Shown here: piece after piece, positions 42,102 through 51,148 of the stretch
Layout: each line of letters starts with the position of its first letter
Position numbering within the stretch: position 1 is the first letter of the stretch
From: Marinobacter salinus
GTDB taxonomy: Bacteria; Pseudomonadota; Gammaproteobacteria; Pseudomonadales; Oleiphilaceae
DNA length: 64,000 nt
Reading direction: 5' to 3'
Assembly: GCF_001854125.1 (NCBI RefSeq)
Contig: NZ_CP017715.1
Span: 1,736,001 to 1,800,000, forward strand
Position numbers and translations under genes: made by a program
The notes under the pieces: model-generated
What the model was told of the DNA's origin: nothing
The model's database searches: none
What the model saw: only the letters and a program-made list of their open reading frames with translations

Positions 42102-44015
42102 ATGGCAGCGAACCAGGACACGACCCGCCCCCAAAACACCCGCGCCATCATGGCATTTTTACGGGAACACGCTCCTTTCTCCAGCATGGATGACACCCAT
42201 CTCGCTCATTTCGCCGAGCATGCGACGTTGCGATTCTTTGCAGATGGTGACGAGGTCCTTTCTCCGGAAGATGGAATCATTAAAAGGTTCTACGTTGTCA
42301 AGCAGGGACGGATTCGTGGAGAACGCCACAACGAGAAGGAAGACAAGGCCGAAACCACCTTTGAAATCAGCCTTGGCGAATGCTTTCCCCTGGCCGCCCT
42401 CATTGGCGAGCGCCCGACCCGAACGTTACACAGAGCCGCTGGTGACACCTTCTGCCTGAGTATTGAGCAGGACGCTTTTATTACCTTGTTTTCGGAGAGC
42501 GAGCCCTTCCGGGATTTCTGTCTCCGTGGTGTAAGTAGCCTGCTGGATCAGGTAAACCAGCGGATTCAGTCCAATGCCATGGCATCCATGGGGTCCAGCA
42601 ACTCACTTGATACCCCACTGGAGCGCTATGCACTTCGCAATCCAATTGTGTGCTCACCGGACCTGCCAGTGCGAAAGGCAGTGGCGCGGATGCACGAAAA
42701 CAATTGCGGCAGCATTATCATTACCGACGACAACCGGCACCCCACCGGGATATTTACCCTGCGCGATCTGCGCACCATGATCGCCGAGGAAAAGGGGCCG
42801 CTGGATACACCGATTCAGCAGGTAATGACGCCAGACCCCTGCCGCCTCCCCGCACATGCGGACGCGTTCGAGGCTGCCATGCTGATGGCGGAACATCACT
42901 TTGCGCACCTGTGTGTCGTCGACGAGGACGACCGGTTGATTGGCGTTGTGTCGGAACGGGACCTGTTCGCTCTGCAACGGGTAGACCTGGTCAACCTCGC
43001 CCGCACCATCGGCACCGCCACGCACCTGCGCACTCTGGTCAGCCTTCGTTCGGATGTATCGCGCCTGGTTGACGCAATGCTTGCCCACGGTGCCGACTCA
43101 GGCCAGGTAGTGAAAATCATAACCACACTGAATGACGTGACTGTGCGGCGCGTGCTGGAACTGAACATCAGAAAGAACGACCCTGGCATCCCTTTTACCT
43201 GGCTGACGTTCGGTAGCGAAGGCCGTCAGGAACAAACTCTGTTGACCGACCAGGACAACGGCATCCTGTTCCGGACACCGGAAGGAATGACGGAAGACCA
43301 GGTTCGTGAAAAGCTCCTGCCGTTCGCCCAGACCGTCAACAAGGAACTGGCTGAATGCGGCTTCACCCTCTGCAAGGGCAACATCATGGCCAGCAACCCC
43401 AAACTCTGCCTGAGTGAACGTGAGTGGGATGACTGGTTTATCAGATTTATTGATGCATCCACCCCCCAAAACCTCGTCTATTCGTCCATATTTCTGGACA
43501 TGAGAGCAGTTTTCGGACCCGCAGAGCCTCTTCATAAGCTGCTTGACAAGGTTCTCAGCCGCATCCGCAAGAATGCCCTCTTCCAGAAAATGCTCGCGGG
43601 CAATGCGTTTCAGCGAAAACCTCCGCTAACAATGTTCCGGAACTTTCGCTATGTCACCGATGGAAATAAACACTTATTGGACTTGAAACGCCAGGGTCTG
43701 GCGCCGTTTGTTGAGTCGATTCGTGTGTTCGCGCTCGCAAACGGCGTTGAGACAGCCAATACCCTGGAACGTATGGACGAGCTGGCCAAAAAAGGGGTCT
43801 TTGATTCAAAAGACGCCAATGCGTGGAAAGAAGGCTACAGCCTGATTCAGGCAATCAGGATGCGTGCTCACCAGGAGATGCTGAATCGGGGCGAAGAGCT
43901 GACCAACTACATAGACCCTGACGACCTGAACCCGCTCGACCGACGGATCCTGAGAGAATCCTTCCGGCAGGCACAGCGCCTGCAGCAGAAGCTGGAAGTC
44001 ACCTACCAACTCTGA
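42102..44015 (+). CDS. DUF294 nucleotidyltransferase-like regulator with cNMP and CBS domains
   Basis: 637-residue cytosolic protein. Order: a cyclic-nucleotide-binding-like domain (about 20-150, FADGDEVLSPEDGIIKRFYVV), two CBS motifs (about 175-295, each ending in TGIFTLRDLR or IGVVSERDLF), then a DUF294 nucleotidyltransferase-like core with GSEGRQEQTLLTDQDNG and a DUF294 C-terminal domain. The G-S...D-x-D arrangement resembles PII-uridylyltransferase-type enzymes. Together with the next exonuclease and the DUF4212/ActP genes it forms a group also seen in Pseudomonas. ATG 42102 is preferred (GGA 12 bases before); an ATG four codons earlier abuts the ribosome site. Confidence 0.88.
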   Translation: MAANQDTTRPQNTRAIMAFLREHAPFSSMDDTHLAHFAEHATLRFFADGDEVLSPEDGIIKRFYVVKQGRIRGERHNEKEDKAETTFEISLGECFPLAALIGERPTRTLHRAAGDTFCLSIEQDAFITLFSESEPFRDFCLRGVSSLLDQVNQRIQSNAMASMGSSNSLDTPLERYALRNPIVCSPDLPVRKAVARMHENNCGSIIITDDNRHPTGIFTLRDLRTMIAEEKGPLDTPIQQVMTPDPCRLPAHADAFEAAMLMAEHHFAHLCVVDEDDRLIGVVSERDLFALQRVDLVNLARTIGTATHLRTLVSLRSDVSRLVDAMLAHGADSGQVVKIITTLNDVTVRRVLELNIRKNDPGIPFTWLTFGSEGRQEQTLLTDQDNGILFRTPEGMTEDQVREKLLPFAQTVNKELAECGFTLCKGNIMASNPKLCLSEREWDDWFIRFIDASTPQNLVYSSIFLDMRAVFGPAEPLHKLLDKVLSRIRKNALFQKMLAGNAFQRKPPLTMFRNFRYVTDGNKHLLDLKRQGLAPFVESIRVFALANGVETANTLERMDELAKKGVFDSKDANAWKEGYSLIQAIRMRAHQEMLNRGEELTNYIDPDDLNPLDRRILRESFRQAQRLQQKLEVTYQL

Positions 44016-44031
44016 AGACCGGGCCAGAACT

Positions 44032-44739
44032 ATGCTGGAGAGAATCAAGCAGTGGATAGAACAGCGACGGGGCGGCAAAGTTGGCAGCCATGATCCGGAC
44101 AACCTCCCAAACCCCAAAGTCCCCGCGGATCAATTACTGACCGAGTGCCGGCTAATTGTTCTGGATCTTGAGACTACAGGCCTCAACCCCTCCAAAGACG
44201 AGGTCATCGCCATAGGCGCCGTTGCAATTTCGGGCGGCGTCATTCACCTGGACGACCAGTTTGACCTGATTCTCAGACGTCCGGACCTCGATATCCGTGA
44301 AACTGTGTTGATTCATGGAATCGGTCCCGAAGCGCTGACCCAGGGCCACGAAACCGAAGACGCCCTGCTTTACCTGCTTGAATGGATGAACGGAGATCCG
44401 GTACTGGCCTACCACTCAGCCTTTGATCAGAAGTTCCTGGAAAAAACACTGCGAAGCCAGCTCGGGTACACGTTGACCCATACCTGGATGGATGTCGCCG
44501 ACTTGCTGCCCGCCGTCTTCCCGGACGCAAAAACCGGCGGAAAAGGACTCGATAACTGGGCCGATTACTTCGGGCTTGAGGTCAGTGCACGCCACCACGC
44601 CGCAGCAGACGCCCTGGCAACCGCAGAACTTACCCTGGTGGCACTGAATAAAGCCCGAAAAGAAGGGTTAAAAACTCTTCGGGAGTTTCACGACAAGCTT
44701 CATTACCACCGTCGCCTGCAAAACATGCATCGATTTTGA
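44032..44739 (+). CDS. DnaQ-like 3'-5' exonuclease
   Basis: 235-residue DEDDh exonuclease: IVLDLETTGLNPSKDEVIAIGAV (Asp-Glu), LAYHSAFDQKFLEKTL (Asp), and HHAAADALATAELTL (His...Asp). It resembles the small PolC/DnaQ-like proteins rather than the Pol III epsilon subunit. It starts 17 bases after the DUF294 gene and is probably cotranscribed. The link between a nuclease and carboxylate transport genes is unexplained. Confidence 0.9.
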   Translation: MLERIKQWIEQRRGGKVGSHDPDNLPNPKVPADQLLTECRLIVLDLETTGLNPSKDEVIAIGAVAISGGVIHLDDQFDLILRRPDLDIRETVLIHGIGPEALTQGHETEDALLYLLEWMNGDPVLAYHSAFDQKFLEKTLRSQLGYTLTHTWMDVADLLPAVFPDAKTGGKGLDNWADYFGLEVSARHHAAADALATAELTLVALNKARKEGLKTLREFHDKLHYHRRLQNMHRF

Positions 44740-44869
44740 CGGAAATCTAATCGGGTTCACAGAACGGCCAAAATGTGCGGCAAATTACTGAGAATTAGAC
44801 TTTTTGCCAATATCTATAAATCGCTTGACAGGTAAAGTCGGACAGGACAACAAGTCGGAGAAGTACTAT

Positions 44870-44944
44870 ATGAATAATAATTTCTCTATCCGAAAAACCA
44901 CATACAAAACCTACCCAACCTCAACAACAACAAGACAGGAGTGA
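44870..44944 (+). CDS. Possible 24-codon leader peptide before the DUF4212/ActP genes
   Basis: ATG 44870 is preceded by GGAG at a nine-base spacing and opens a 24-codon frame (MNNNFSIRKTTYK...TRQE) rich in Thr and Asn. Its last codons contain the AGGAG ribosome site of the next gene, and its TGA lies four bases before that gene's ATG. This layout suits translational coupling or attenuation, but chance is possible in a 209-base AT-rich gap. Confidence 0.4.
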   Translation: MNNNFSIRKTTYKTYPTSTTTRQE

Positions 44945-44948
44945 TCCT

Positions 44949-45212
44949 ATGTCAGGTCATAGCTACGACGCTGAAAACTACTGGAAGGCGAACCTACGCC
45001 TGATAGTCGGGAGCCTGGTCGTCTGGGCCCTCGTTTCCTATGGTTTTGCCATTCTTCTTCGCCCGATGCTTGCCGGCATTCCAGTCGGGGGGACTGACCT
45101 GGGCTTCTGGTTTGCCCAGCAAGGCTCCATCCTTACGTTCATCGCTCTGATTTTCCACTACGCGTGGCGCATGAACAAGATCGACGAAAAATTCGGCGTG
45201 CACGAGGAGTAA
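44949..45212 (+). CDS. DUF4212 small membrane subunit
   Basis: 87-residue membrane protein with two hydrophobic helices (LIVGSLVVWALVSYGFAILL and the GSILTFIALIFHYAW region) and the family block YWKANLRLI. DUF4212 proteins regularly precede ActP-like SLC5 transporters and are thought to be an accessory subunit. It is six bases before the transporter gene. A strong AGGAG ribosome site precedes it. Confidence 0.92.
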   Translation: MSGHSYDAENYWKANLRLIVGSLVVWALVSYGFAILLRPMLAGIPVGGTDLGFWFAQQGSILTFIALIFHYAWRMNKIDEKFGVHEE

Positions 45213-45218
45213 GAACGA

Positions 45219-46985
45219 ATGAGTCAATTTGCAATCAACCTCATCTTCGTAGGGGCGTCTTTCCTCCTCTACATCGGTATTGCTGTCTGGGCGAAAGCCG
45301 GTAGCACCAAAGACTTCTACGTTGCCGGCGGCGGCGTTCACCCGATCACCAACGGCATGGCGATCGGTGCGGACTGGATGTCAGCGGCATCCTTCATCTC
45401 CATGGCGGGCCTGATCGCCGCTGGTGGTTATGCCAACTCCACCTTCCTCATGGGCTGGACCGGCGGCTACGTGCTTCTGGCAATGCTACTGGCTCCCTAC
45501 CTGCGGAAGTTCGGCAAATTTACCGTTCCCGAGTTCATCGGTGACCGTTTCTACAGCAAGAACGCCCGCCTGGTGGCCGTTGTCTGCCTGATCGTAGCGT
45601 CTATAACCTACGTTATCGGCCAGATGGCTGGCGCCGGCGTTGCCTTCTCACGCTTCCTTGAAGTCGACGCCACCATGGGTCTGATCATTGCTGCGGTCGT
45701 GGTCTTCATCTACTCCGTACTGGGCGGCATGAAAGGCATTACCTACACACAGGTCGCTCAGTATTGCGTTCTGATCGTTGCCTACACCATTCCTGCGGTG
45801 TTTATTTCCTTTCAGCTGACAGGCAACCCTGTTCCTGGCCTTGGTCTGTTCTCCACCCACGTGGATTCCGGCCTGCCGTTGCTCACCAAACTGAACCAGG
45901 TCATCACTGATCTGGGCTTTAACCAGTATACAGCAGACGTGGACAACAAACTGAACATGGTTCTGTTTACCCTGTCCCTGATGATCGGTACCGCCGGCCT
46001 GCCACACGTCATCATCCGTTTCTTCACCGTACCGAAGGTTGCTGATGCGCGCTGGTCAGCAGGCTGGGCTCTGGTTTTCATCGCCCTGCTGTACCTGACA
46101 GCACCTGCCGTTGCTTCCATGGCTCGACTGAACCTGATGACCACCATCTACCCGGACGGAACTGCTTCTGCGCCGATCCAGTACGATGAGCGTCCGAATT
46201 GGGTGAAAGAGTGGGAAGTGACCGGTCTGATTCAGTTCACCGACAAGAACGAAGACGGTCGCATCCAGCTGTATAATGACAGCGAAGCCTTCGCACCCGA
46301 GGCTGAAGCGCGGGGCTGGAAAGGCAATGAGCTGGTCGTTAACCGGGACATCCTGGTACTGGCTAACCCCGAAATCGCCAACCTTCCCGGCTGGGTCATC
46401 GGCCTGATCGCGGCAGGCGGTCTCGCAGCGGCACTGTCCACAGCGGCGGGTCTGTTGCTGGCTATCTCCTCTGCGGTGAGTCACGACTTGATCAAAGGCT
46501 CGATCAACCCGAACATTTCAGAGAAAGGCGAACTGTTGGCAGCCCGTATTTCGATGTCGGTAGCGATTATCGTAGCCACCTGGCTCGGGGCTAACCCTCC
46601 AGGCTTTGCGGCACAGGTCGTTGCGCTGGCATTTGGTATCGCCGCAGCCTCCCTGTTCCCGGCCCTGATGATGGGCATCTTCTCCAAGCGGGTTAACAAC
46701 GTCGGTGCCATCGCCGGCATGCTGACCGGCCTGGCCTTTACCCTGGCATACATCTTCGTGTACAAGGGCTGGCTGTTCATCCCCGGCACCAACAACCTGG
46801 CAGACACCCCGGCAAACTGGGTACTGGGTATCTCCCCACTGTCCATCGGTGCGGTTGGTGCAATCGTCAACTTTGCGGTAGCCTTCGCTGTATCCAACGC
46901 AACTGAAGAACCGCCCGTTGAGATTCAGGAGCTGGTTGAAAGCGTCCGTTACCCACGCGGTTCCGGTCAGGCTCAAGACCACTAA
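45219..46985 (+). CDS. Sodium:solute symporter, ActP/acetate-permease-like
   Basis: 588-residue SLC5-family transporter with about 13-14 membrane helices. It matches the DUF4212-associated (VC_2705) subfamily of cation/acetate symporters: TKDFYVAGGGVHPITNGMAIGADWMSAASFI, FVVYSVLGGMKGITYTQ-like region, and GTAGLPHVIIRFFTVP. A hydrophilic insert with DKNEDGRIQLYNDSEAF (about 345-385) contains an EF-hand-like acidic loop. Likely substrate is acetate or another short carboxylate, taken up with Na+; this is inference from the family. Confidence 0.9.
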   Translation: MSQFAINLIFVGASFLLYIGIAVWAKAGSTKDFYVAGGGVHPITNGMAIGADWMSAASFISMAGLIAAGGYANSTFLMGWTGGYVLLAMLLAPYLRKFGKFTVPEFIGDRFYSKNARLVAVVCLIVASITYVIGQMAGAGVAFSRFLEVDATMGLIIAAVVVFIYSVLGGMKGITYTQVAQYCVLIVAYTIPAVFISFQLTGNPVPGLGLFSTHVDSGLPLLTKLNQVITDLGFNQYTADVDNKLNMVLFTLSLMIGTAGLPHVIIRFFTVPKVADARWSAGWALVFIALLYLTAPAVASMARLNLMTTIYPDGTASAPIQYDERPNWVKEWEVTGLIQFTDKNEDGRIQLYNDSEAFAPEAEARGWKGNELVVNRDILVLANPEIANLPGWVIGLIAAGGLAAALSTAAGLLLAISSAVSHDLIKGSINPNISEKGELLAARISMSVAIIVATWLGANPPGFAAQVVALAFGIAAASLFPALMMGIFSKRVNNVGAIAGMLTGLAFTLAYIFVYKGWLFIPGTNNLADTPANWVLGISPLSIGAVGAIVNFAVAFAVSNATEEPPVEIQELVESVRYPRGSGQAQDH

Positions 46986-47026
46986 GCAATAAACCGACCT
47001 GATTCATTAAGTTGACAGGTTGTACT

Positions 47027-47064
47027 GAACGGGCTTCCTCTATGAGGGAGCCCGTTCTTTTTTT
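47027..47064 (+). terminator. Intrinsic terminator after the ActP-like gene
   Basis: GAACGGGCTTCCTC and GAGGGAGCCCGTTC form a near-perfect hairpin with a 4-base loop (TATG), followed by T7. It separates the transporter operon from the downstream gene starting at 47079. Confidence 0.9.
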
Positions 47065-47078
47065 GAGGAAACAGATCT

Positions 47079-47585
47079 ATGTTCTGGACGTTTGTCGCCA
47101 CCGTATTCTGCGGACTGGGAGCTGCCGGTATTGCTCTTGCAATCCGCACTGCAACCCGCCAAAAAGCCCCAAAGTGGATCATCCCTGTATTCGCGGGTGC
47201 TGGTATGCTCGGCTACCTGATTTATGGCGAGTACACCTGGTACGATCACAAACAATCCCAGCTGCCCGAAGAGGCAGTGGTTGTAGATACCGAGACAGAT
47301 GGCATCCTGTGGCGTCCGTGGACCTTCGCCTTCCCTTACATAACCGCGTTCTCAACTGTCGATACAAAAAGCATCAGTCACGACACCGGAAATCCGGACG
47401 TGGTGCGGTTTACGCTGTATCGGTTTGAACAGAAACTGGCGGATGCGGTATCTCACCGGGTTCATATCCTGAATTGCCAAACCCGGGAGTTGGTACCCCT
47501 GGGCTCCGACGGCACTCCCCGAGTCGATAACATGAAGGTGCTCAACAGCAATGACACTCTGCTGAATGCAGTCTGCACAGACTGA
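47079..47585 (+). CDS. Membrane-anchored protein of unknown function
   Basis: 168 residues with two N-terminal helices (MFWTFVATVFCGLGAAGIALAI and IIPVFAGAGMLGYLIYG) and a soluble domain of about 115 residues that ends in a cysteine-containing LLNAVCTD. Another Cys lies in HILNCQTRELVPL. A GAGGA ribosome site precedes the ATG. I do not recognise the family. Its position between the transporter terminator and the hybrid kinase suggests cotranscription with the kinase. Confidence 0.75.
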   Translation: MFWTFVATVFCGLGAAGIALAIRTATRQKAPKWIIPVFAGAGMLGYLIYGEYTWYDHKQSQLPEEAVVVDTETDGILWRPWTFAFPYITAFSTVDTKSISHDTGNPDVVRFTLYRFEQKLADAVSHRVHILNCQTRELVPLGSDGTPRVDNMKVLNSNDTLLNAVCTD

Positions 47586-47629
47586 TTGGCACGTAGCGGA
47601 CTGCCCGGAACAAACGGAAATGCGTTTAT

Positions 47630-50600
47630 ATGATTAGTGCCTGGCTGCTGGTTTTAATATCCATCACCTATATCTCGGTTCTGTTTGTCATCGCCTGGGC
47701 AGGTGACAGACATCCCGGGCTGTACAAGCGCAGGCTGGCGCGCACTCATATTTATGCGCTCTCTCTGGCGGTCTACTTTACTTCCTGGACGTTTTACGGC
47801 GCCGTTGGAAGGGCTACCCAGGAAGGGCTGGGGTTTCTGCCCATTTATCTGGGGCCCCTGCTGGTCTTCATCTTTGGCGCCCCCCTGCTCCGCCGCATCA
47901 TTTACATCAGTAAGCGAAACAACAGCACCTCCATTGCGGACTTTATTGCCTCCCGCTATGGAAAATCCCAGCTGTTGGCAGCCATGATTTCAACGTTTGC
48001 CCTTATCGGTAGCGTCCCTTATATCGCCCTTCAACTGAAGGCGATCTCAATGGGCTTTAATGTCCTTTCCGAATCCGGTTCCGGCTATGAGGAACTCAGC
48101 ACAGCAGCGTGGAACGATTCCGCCTGGTATATCACCCTGGCCCTGGCTGTCTTCACTGTCCTGTTCGGGACCCGTCACCTGGAGTCTACGGAGCATCACC
48201 GGGGCATGATCCAGGCCGTTGCCTTCGAATCACTGATCAAACTCGTTGCCTTCGTCGCAGTCGGGCTGTTCGTCGGATATGGGCTTTATGGTGGCTTTGG
48301 TGACTTGCTCGACCGGACCCGGGAAGCAGATCTGATTGGCACCCTTACCACCGATGGCCTCCAGGCCCCGGCATTCATTACCCAGACCCTGGTGGCGATG
48401 CTCGCCATCATCTGCCTGCCAAGGCAGTTCCATGTGATGGTGGTCGAGAATACCGACCACCGGGACTTTGAGATTGCCCGGTGGGCGATGCCAATCTATC
48501 TGATCGTGGCCAGTGCCTTCGTGCTTCCGATCGCGGCCGCCGGTTTGCTTGCCCCTGGGGGCGCCAACGGAAATCCCGACATCCTCATCCTACAACTGCC
48601 GATTATGGCCGGTGAGGAATGGCTCGCCATCCTGGCCTTTCTTGGTGGCGGCTCCGCTGCCGCCGCCATGGTTATCGTCTGCTCGGTTGCTATCGCGACC
48701 ATGGTCAGCAACGAAATCATCATGCCGGCACTGCTGAAGTTTTTCCGCCCGAGAATGAACCAGCGCGCCGACCTCAGCTATCTGTTGCTGAGTATCCGCC
48801 GCGTCGCCATCTTCGTGGTACTGCTGACTGCTTACGGCTTTTACCGTATGGCTGGCGCCGACTACAGCCTGACTGCCTTTGGCCTGCTCTCCTTTGCGGC
48901 GGCTGCCCAGTTTGGCCCGGCGCTGGTCGGCGGCATTCTCTGGCGCCGAGGCAACTATACGGGCGCAGTGTGGGGGCTGGCGCTTGGTTTTCTGATGTGG
49001 TGCTACACCCTGCTCCTGCCGGCACTGGCAACCACAGGCTGGGTTACCGACACCCTGATCAACCAAGGACTATGGGGACTGGACTGGACCCGCCCGACGG
49101 CCCTGTTTGGGTCGAATCTGGACCAGACCAGTCATGGAATTATCTGGAGCCTGGGGATCAACACGCTGACTTATGTGGTGCTCTCGATGCTGACGCGCCA
49201 GCGTGTGCGGGAGAAAATCCAGATTGCGTCTTTTTTCCATGACCCTCAGCCCAGAGCTGAGACTGCCCAACACCAGAGCTGGCAGGGTGAGATTCTGACC
49301 TCGGACCTGCAGGCGCTGACTGACCGTTTTATGGGCGAAGAGCGTTCAGAAACCATTTTCCGAAACTACGAACGCCGTAATGCAATTCGACTGCACCCGC
49401 ACCGGCCTGCATCGACTCACTTGATGAAGTACATCGAGCGCCAGCTGGCTTCCGTCATAGGTGCATCGACAGCGCGCGTGGTGCTCGAGTCCACGCTCAC
49501 CGGCCGTGACATGCAAATCGAGGATGTGGTCAGTATTGTCGACGAAGCGTCCCAGGCCATGACCTTCAGCCGGGAACTGCTGCAATCGGCAATCGAAAAC
49601 ATCAGCCTTGGTGTCTCGGTGGTCAACCATCAACAGCAGCTGGTGGTCTGGAATCACCGCTACCTTGAACTGTTCACCTACCCCAAAGGCTTCGTTCGCG
49701 CTGGACGGCCGGTAGAAGACCTGATGCGGTACAACCTGACCAATGCAAATCTCTCTGCTCGCCGCATTGACGATATCATCACCGATCGTTGCACCAGCAT
49801 GCGCGAGGGCAAACCCATGTCCTATGAGCGCCAGAGGCCCGACGGCACGGTACTTCGGGTGGATGGCAGCCCCATCCCGGGGGGAGGCTATGTCACCACG
49901 TTTCAGGACATCACGGCCATGCGCCGAACCGAACAGGCTCTAAAGGAAACCAATATCTACCTGGAGCAACGGGTGAAAGAGCGGACCCAGGAGCTTCAAG
50001 TTATCAATGAGCAGATGCTCAAGGCAAAATCCGTAGCTGAGCAGGCAAACCAGAGCAAGACCCGCTTCCTGGCTTCTGCCAGCCACGATCTGCTGCAGCC
50101 CCTGAATGCTGCGCGCCTGTTTACTTCCGCTCTTGCAGGAAAGGCCTCAGACGGCGAAATGAAGGACCTTGTCGACCACATCGACAGCTCCCTGGGAGCC
50201 GCAGAAGAGATTATCAGTACCCTTCTGGATATATCCAAACTGGATGCTGGCGCACTGGAACCGGACATTGGCGTGTTTCCTGTTAATGATATCCTGCGCC
50301 ACCTGGCTACGGACTTCTCTGCCATCGCCAAGGATCAGGGTCTGGAGCTGCATGTGGTACCAAGTACCGCCTGGGTCCGGTCTGACTCCAAACTGTTAAG
50401 GCGGGTGGTGCAGAACTTTCTCTCCAATGCCATTCGCTATACCCCACAGGGCAAAATTTTACTCGGTTGCCGGCGCCTGAGGGGCTATATCCGTATCGAA
50501 GTCTGGGATACCGGTCCCGGCATCCCGGAAGATCAGCTTGCCCATATTTTTGAAGAATTTCGGCGTTTCCAGCATGGCAGGGACAAGAAAGGACTTGGAC

Positions 50601-51148
50601 TCGGGCTTGCCATTGTTGATCGAATCAGCGGCATGCTGAACCACCCCGTCACGGTTCACTCCATTCAGGATCGTGGCAGCGTATTTGGCATTACCGTTCC
50701 TGTCGCGGCGCCTGACCAGAGCCAAATCGCCGTCAACAAGCCTTCGACCGGTTCTCGGAGGGTATCCAGCCTCGGAGGGTTACATGTGCTCTGCATTGAT
50801 AACGACCCGGCGATTCTTCAGGGGATGGTTGCCTTGTTGGGGAACTGGCAATGTGACGTCACCGCCGCGGAAAGCCTTGAAGATGCCATGCACAGGCTGG
50901 ATGGCCACAAGCCCGATATCATTCTCGCTGACTACCAGCTGGATGATAAAAAGAACGGCCTGGACGCCATGGATGCCATTCGCGGCAACATTAGTAATGA
51001 TATACCCGGAATTCTTATTACCGGATACATGGCACCCGAAGTTCGGGAGGATGCAGTTGCCAGGGGCTACCACATTCTTTATAAGCCTGTGAAGCCGGCA
51101 GCCCTGCGGGCATTGGTGAATAAATTACTGAAGCAGAAGCGCCCATGA
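47630..51148 (+). CDS. CrbS/MxtR-like hybrid sensor histidine kinase with SLC5 transporter-like input
   Basis: 1172-residue kinase. Residues about 1-515 are a 12-13 helix Na+/solute-symporter-like region (RRLARTHIYALSLAVYFTSWTFYGAVG); then a cytosolic linker, a PAS domain from about 648 (LLQSAIENISLGVSVV), a coiled segment, HisKA with phospho-His819 in ASHDLLQPL, the HATPase domain (NAIRYT, DTGPGIP, GLGLGLAIV) and a C-terminal receiver with Asp1101. This matches CrbS/MxtR kinases that control acetate use through a LuxR-type regulator CrbR/ErdR, not found in this window. Its stop overlaps the next gene (ATGA). Confidence 0.93.
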   Translation: MISAWLLVLISITYISVLFVIAWAGDRHPGLYKRRLARTHIYALSLAVYFTSWTFYGAVGRATQEGLGFLPIYLGPLLVFIFGAPLLRRIIYISKRNNSTSIADFIASRYGKSQLLAAMISTFALIGSVPYIALQLKAISMGFNVLSESGSGYEELSTAAWNDSAWYITLALAVFTVLFGTRHLESTEHHRGMIQAVAFESLIKLVAFVAVGLFVGYGLYGGFGDLLDRTREADLIGTLTTDGLQAPAFITQTLVAMLAIICLPRQFHVMVVENTDHRDFEIARWAMPIYLIVASAFVLPIAAAGLLAPGGANGNPDILILQLPIMAGEEWLAILAFLGGGSAAAAMVIVCSVAIATMVSNEIIMPALLKFFRPRMNQRADLSYLLLSIRRVAIFVVLLTAYGFYRMAGADYSLTAFGLLSFAAAAQFGPALVGGILWRRGNYTGAVWGLALGFLMWCYTLLLPALATTGWVTDTLINQGLWGLDWTRPTALFGSNLDQTSHGIIWSLGINTLTYVVLSMLTRQRVREKIQIASFFHDPQPRAETAQHQSWQGEILTSDLQALTDRFMGEERSETIFRNYERRNAIRLHPHRPASTHLMKYIERQLASVIGASTARVVLESTLTGRDMQIEDVVSIVDEASQAMTFSRELLQSAIENISLGVSVVNHQQQLVVWNHRYLELFTYPKGFVRAGRPVEDLMRYNLTNANLSARRIDDIITDRCTSMREGKPMSYERQRPDGTVLRVDGSPIPGGGYVTTFQDITAMRRTEQALKETNIYLEQRVKERTQELQVINEQMLKAKSVAEQANQSKTRFLASASHDLLQPLNAARLFTSALAGKASDGEMKDLVDHIDSSLGAAEEIISTLLDISKLDAGALEPDIGVFPVNDILRHLATDFSAIAKDQGLELHVVPSTAWVRSDSKLLRRVVQNFLSNAIRYTPQGKILLGCRRLRGYIRIEVWDTGPGIPEDQLAHIFEEFRRFQHGRDKKGLGLGLAIVDRISGMLNHPVTVHSIQDRGSVFGITVPVAAPDQSQIAVNKPSTGSRRVSSLGGLHVLCIDNDPAILQGMVALLGNWQCDVTAAESLEDAMHRLDGHKPDIILADYQLDDKKNGLDAMDAIRGNISNDIPGILITGYMAPEVREDAVARGYHILYKPVKPAALRALVNKLLKQKRP

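Noticed and set aside
44825..44830. TTGACA before the DUF4212/ActP genes as a -35 box
   Set aside because: No plausible -10 hexamer at 16-18 bases downstream, so I did not call a promoter.
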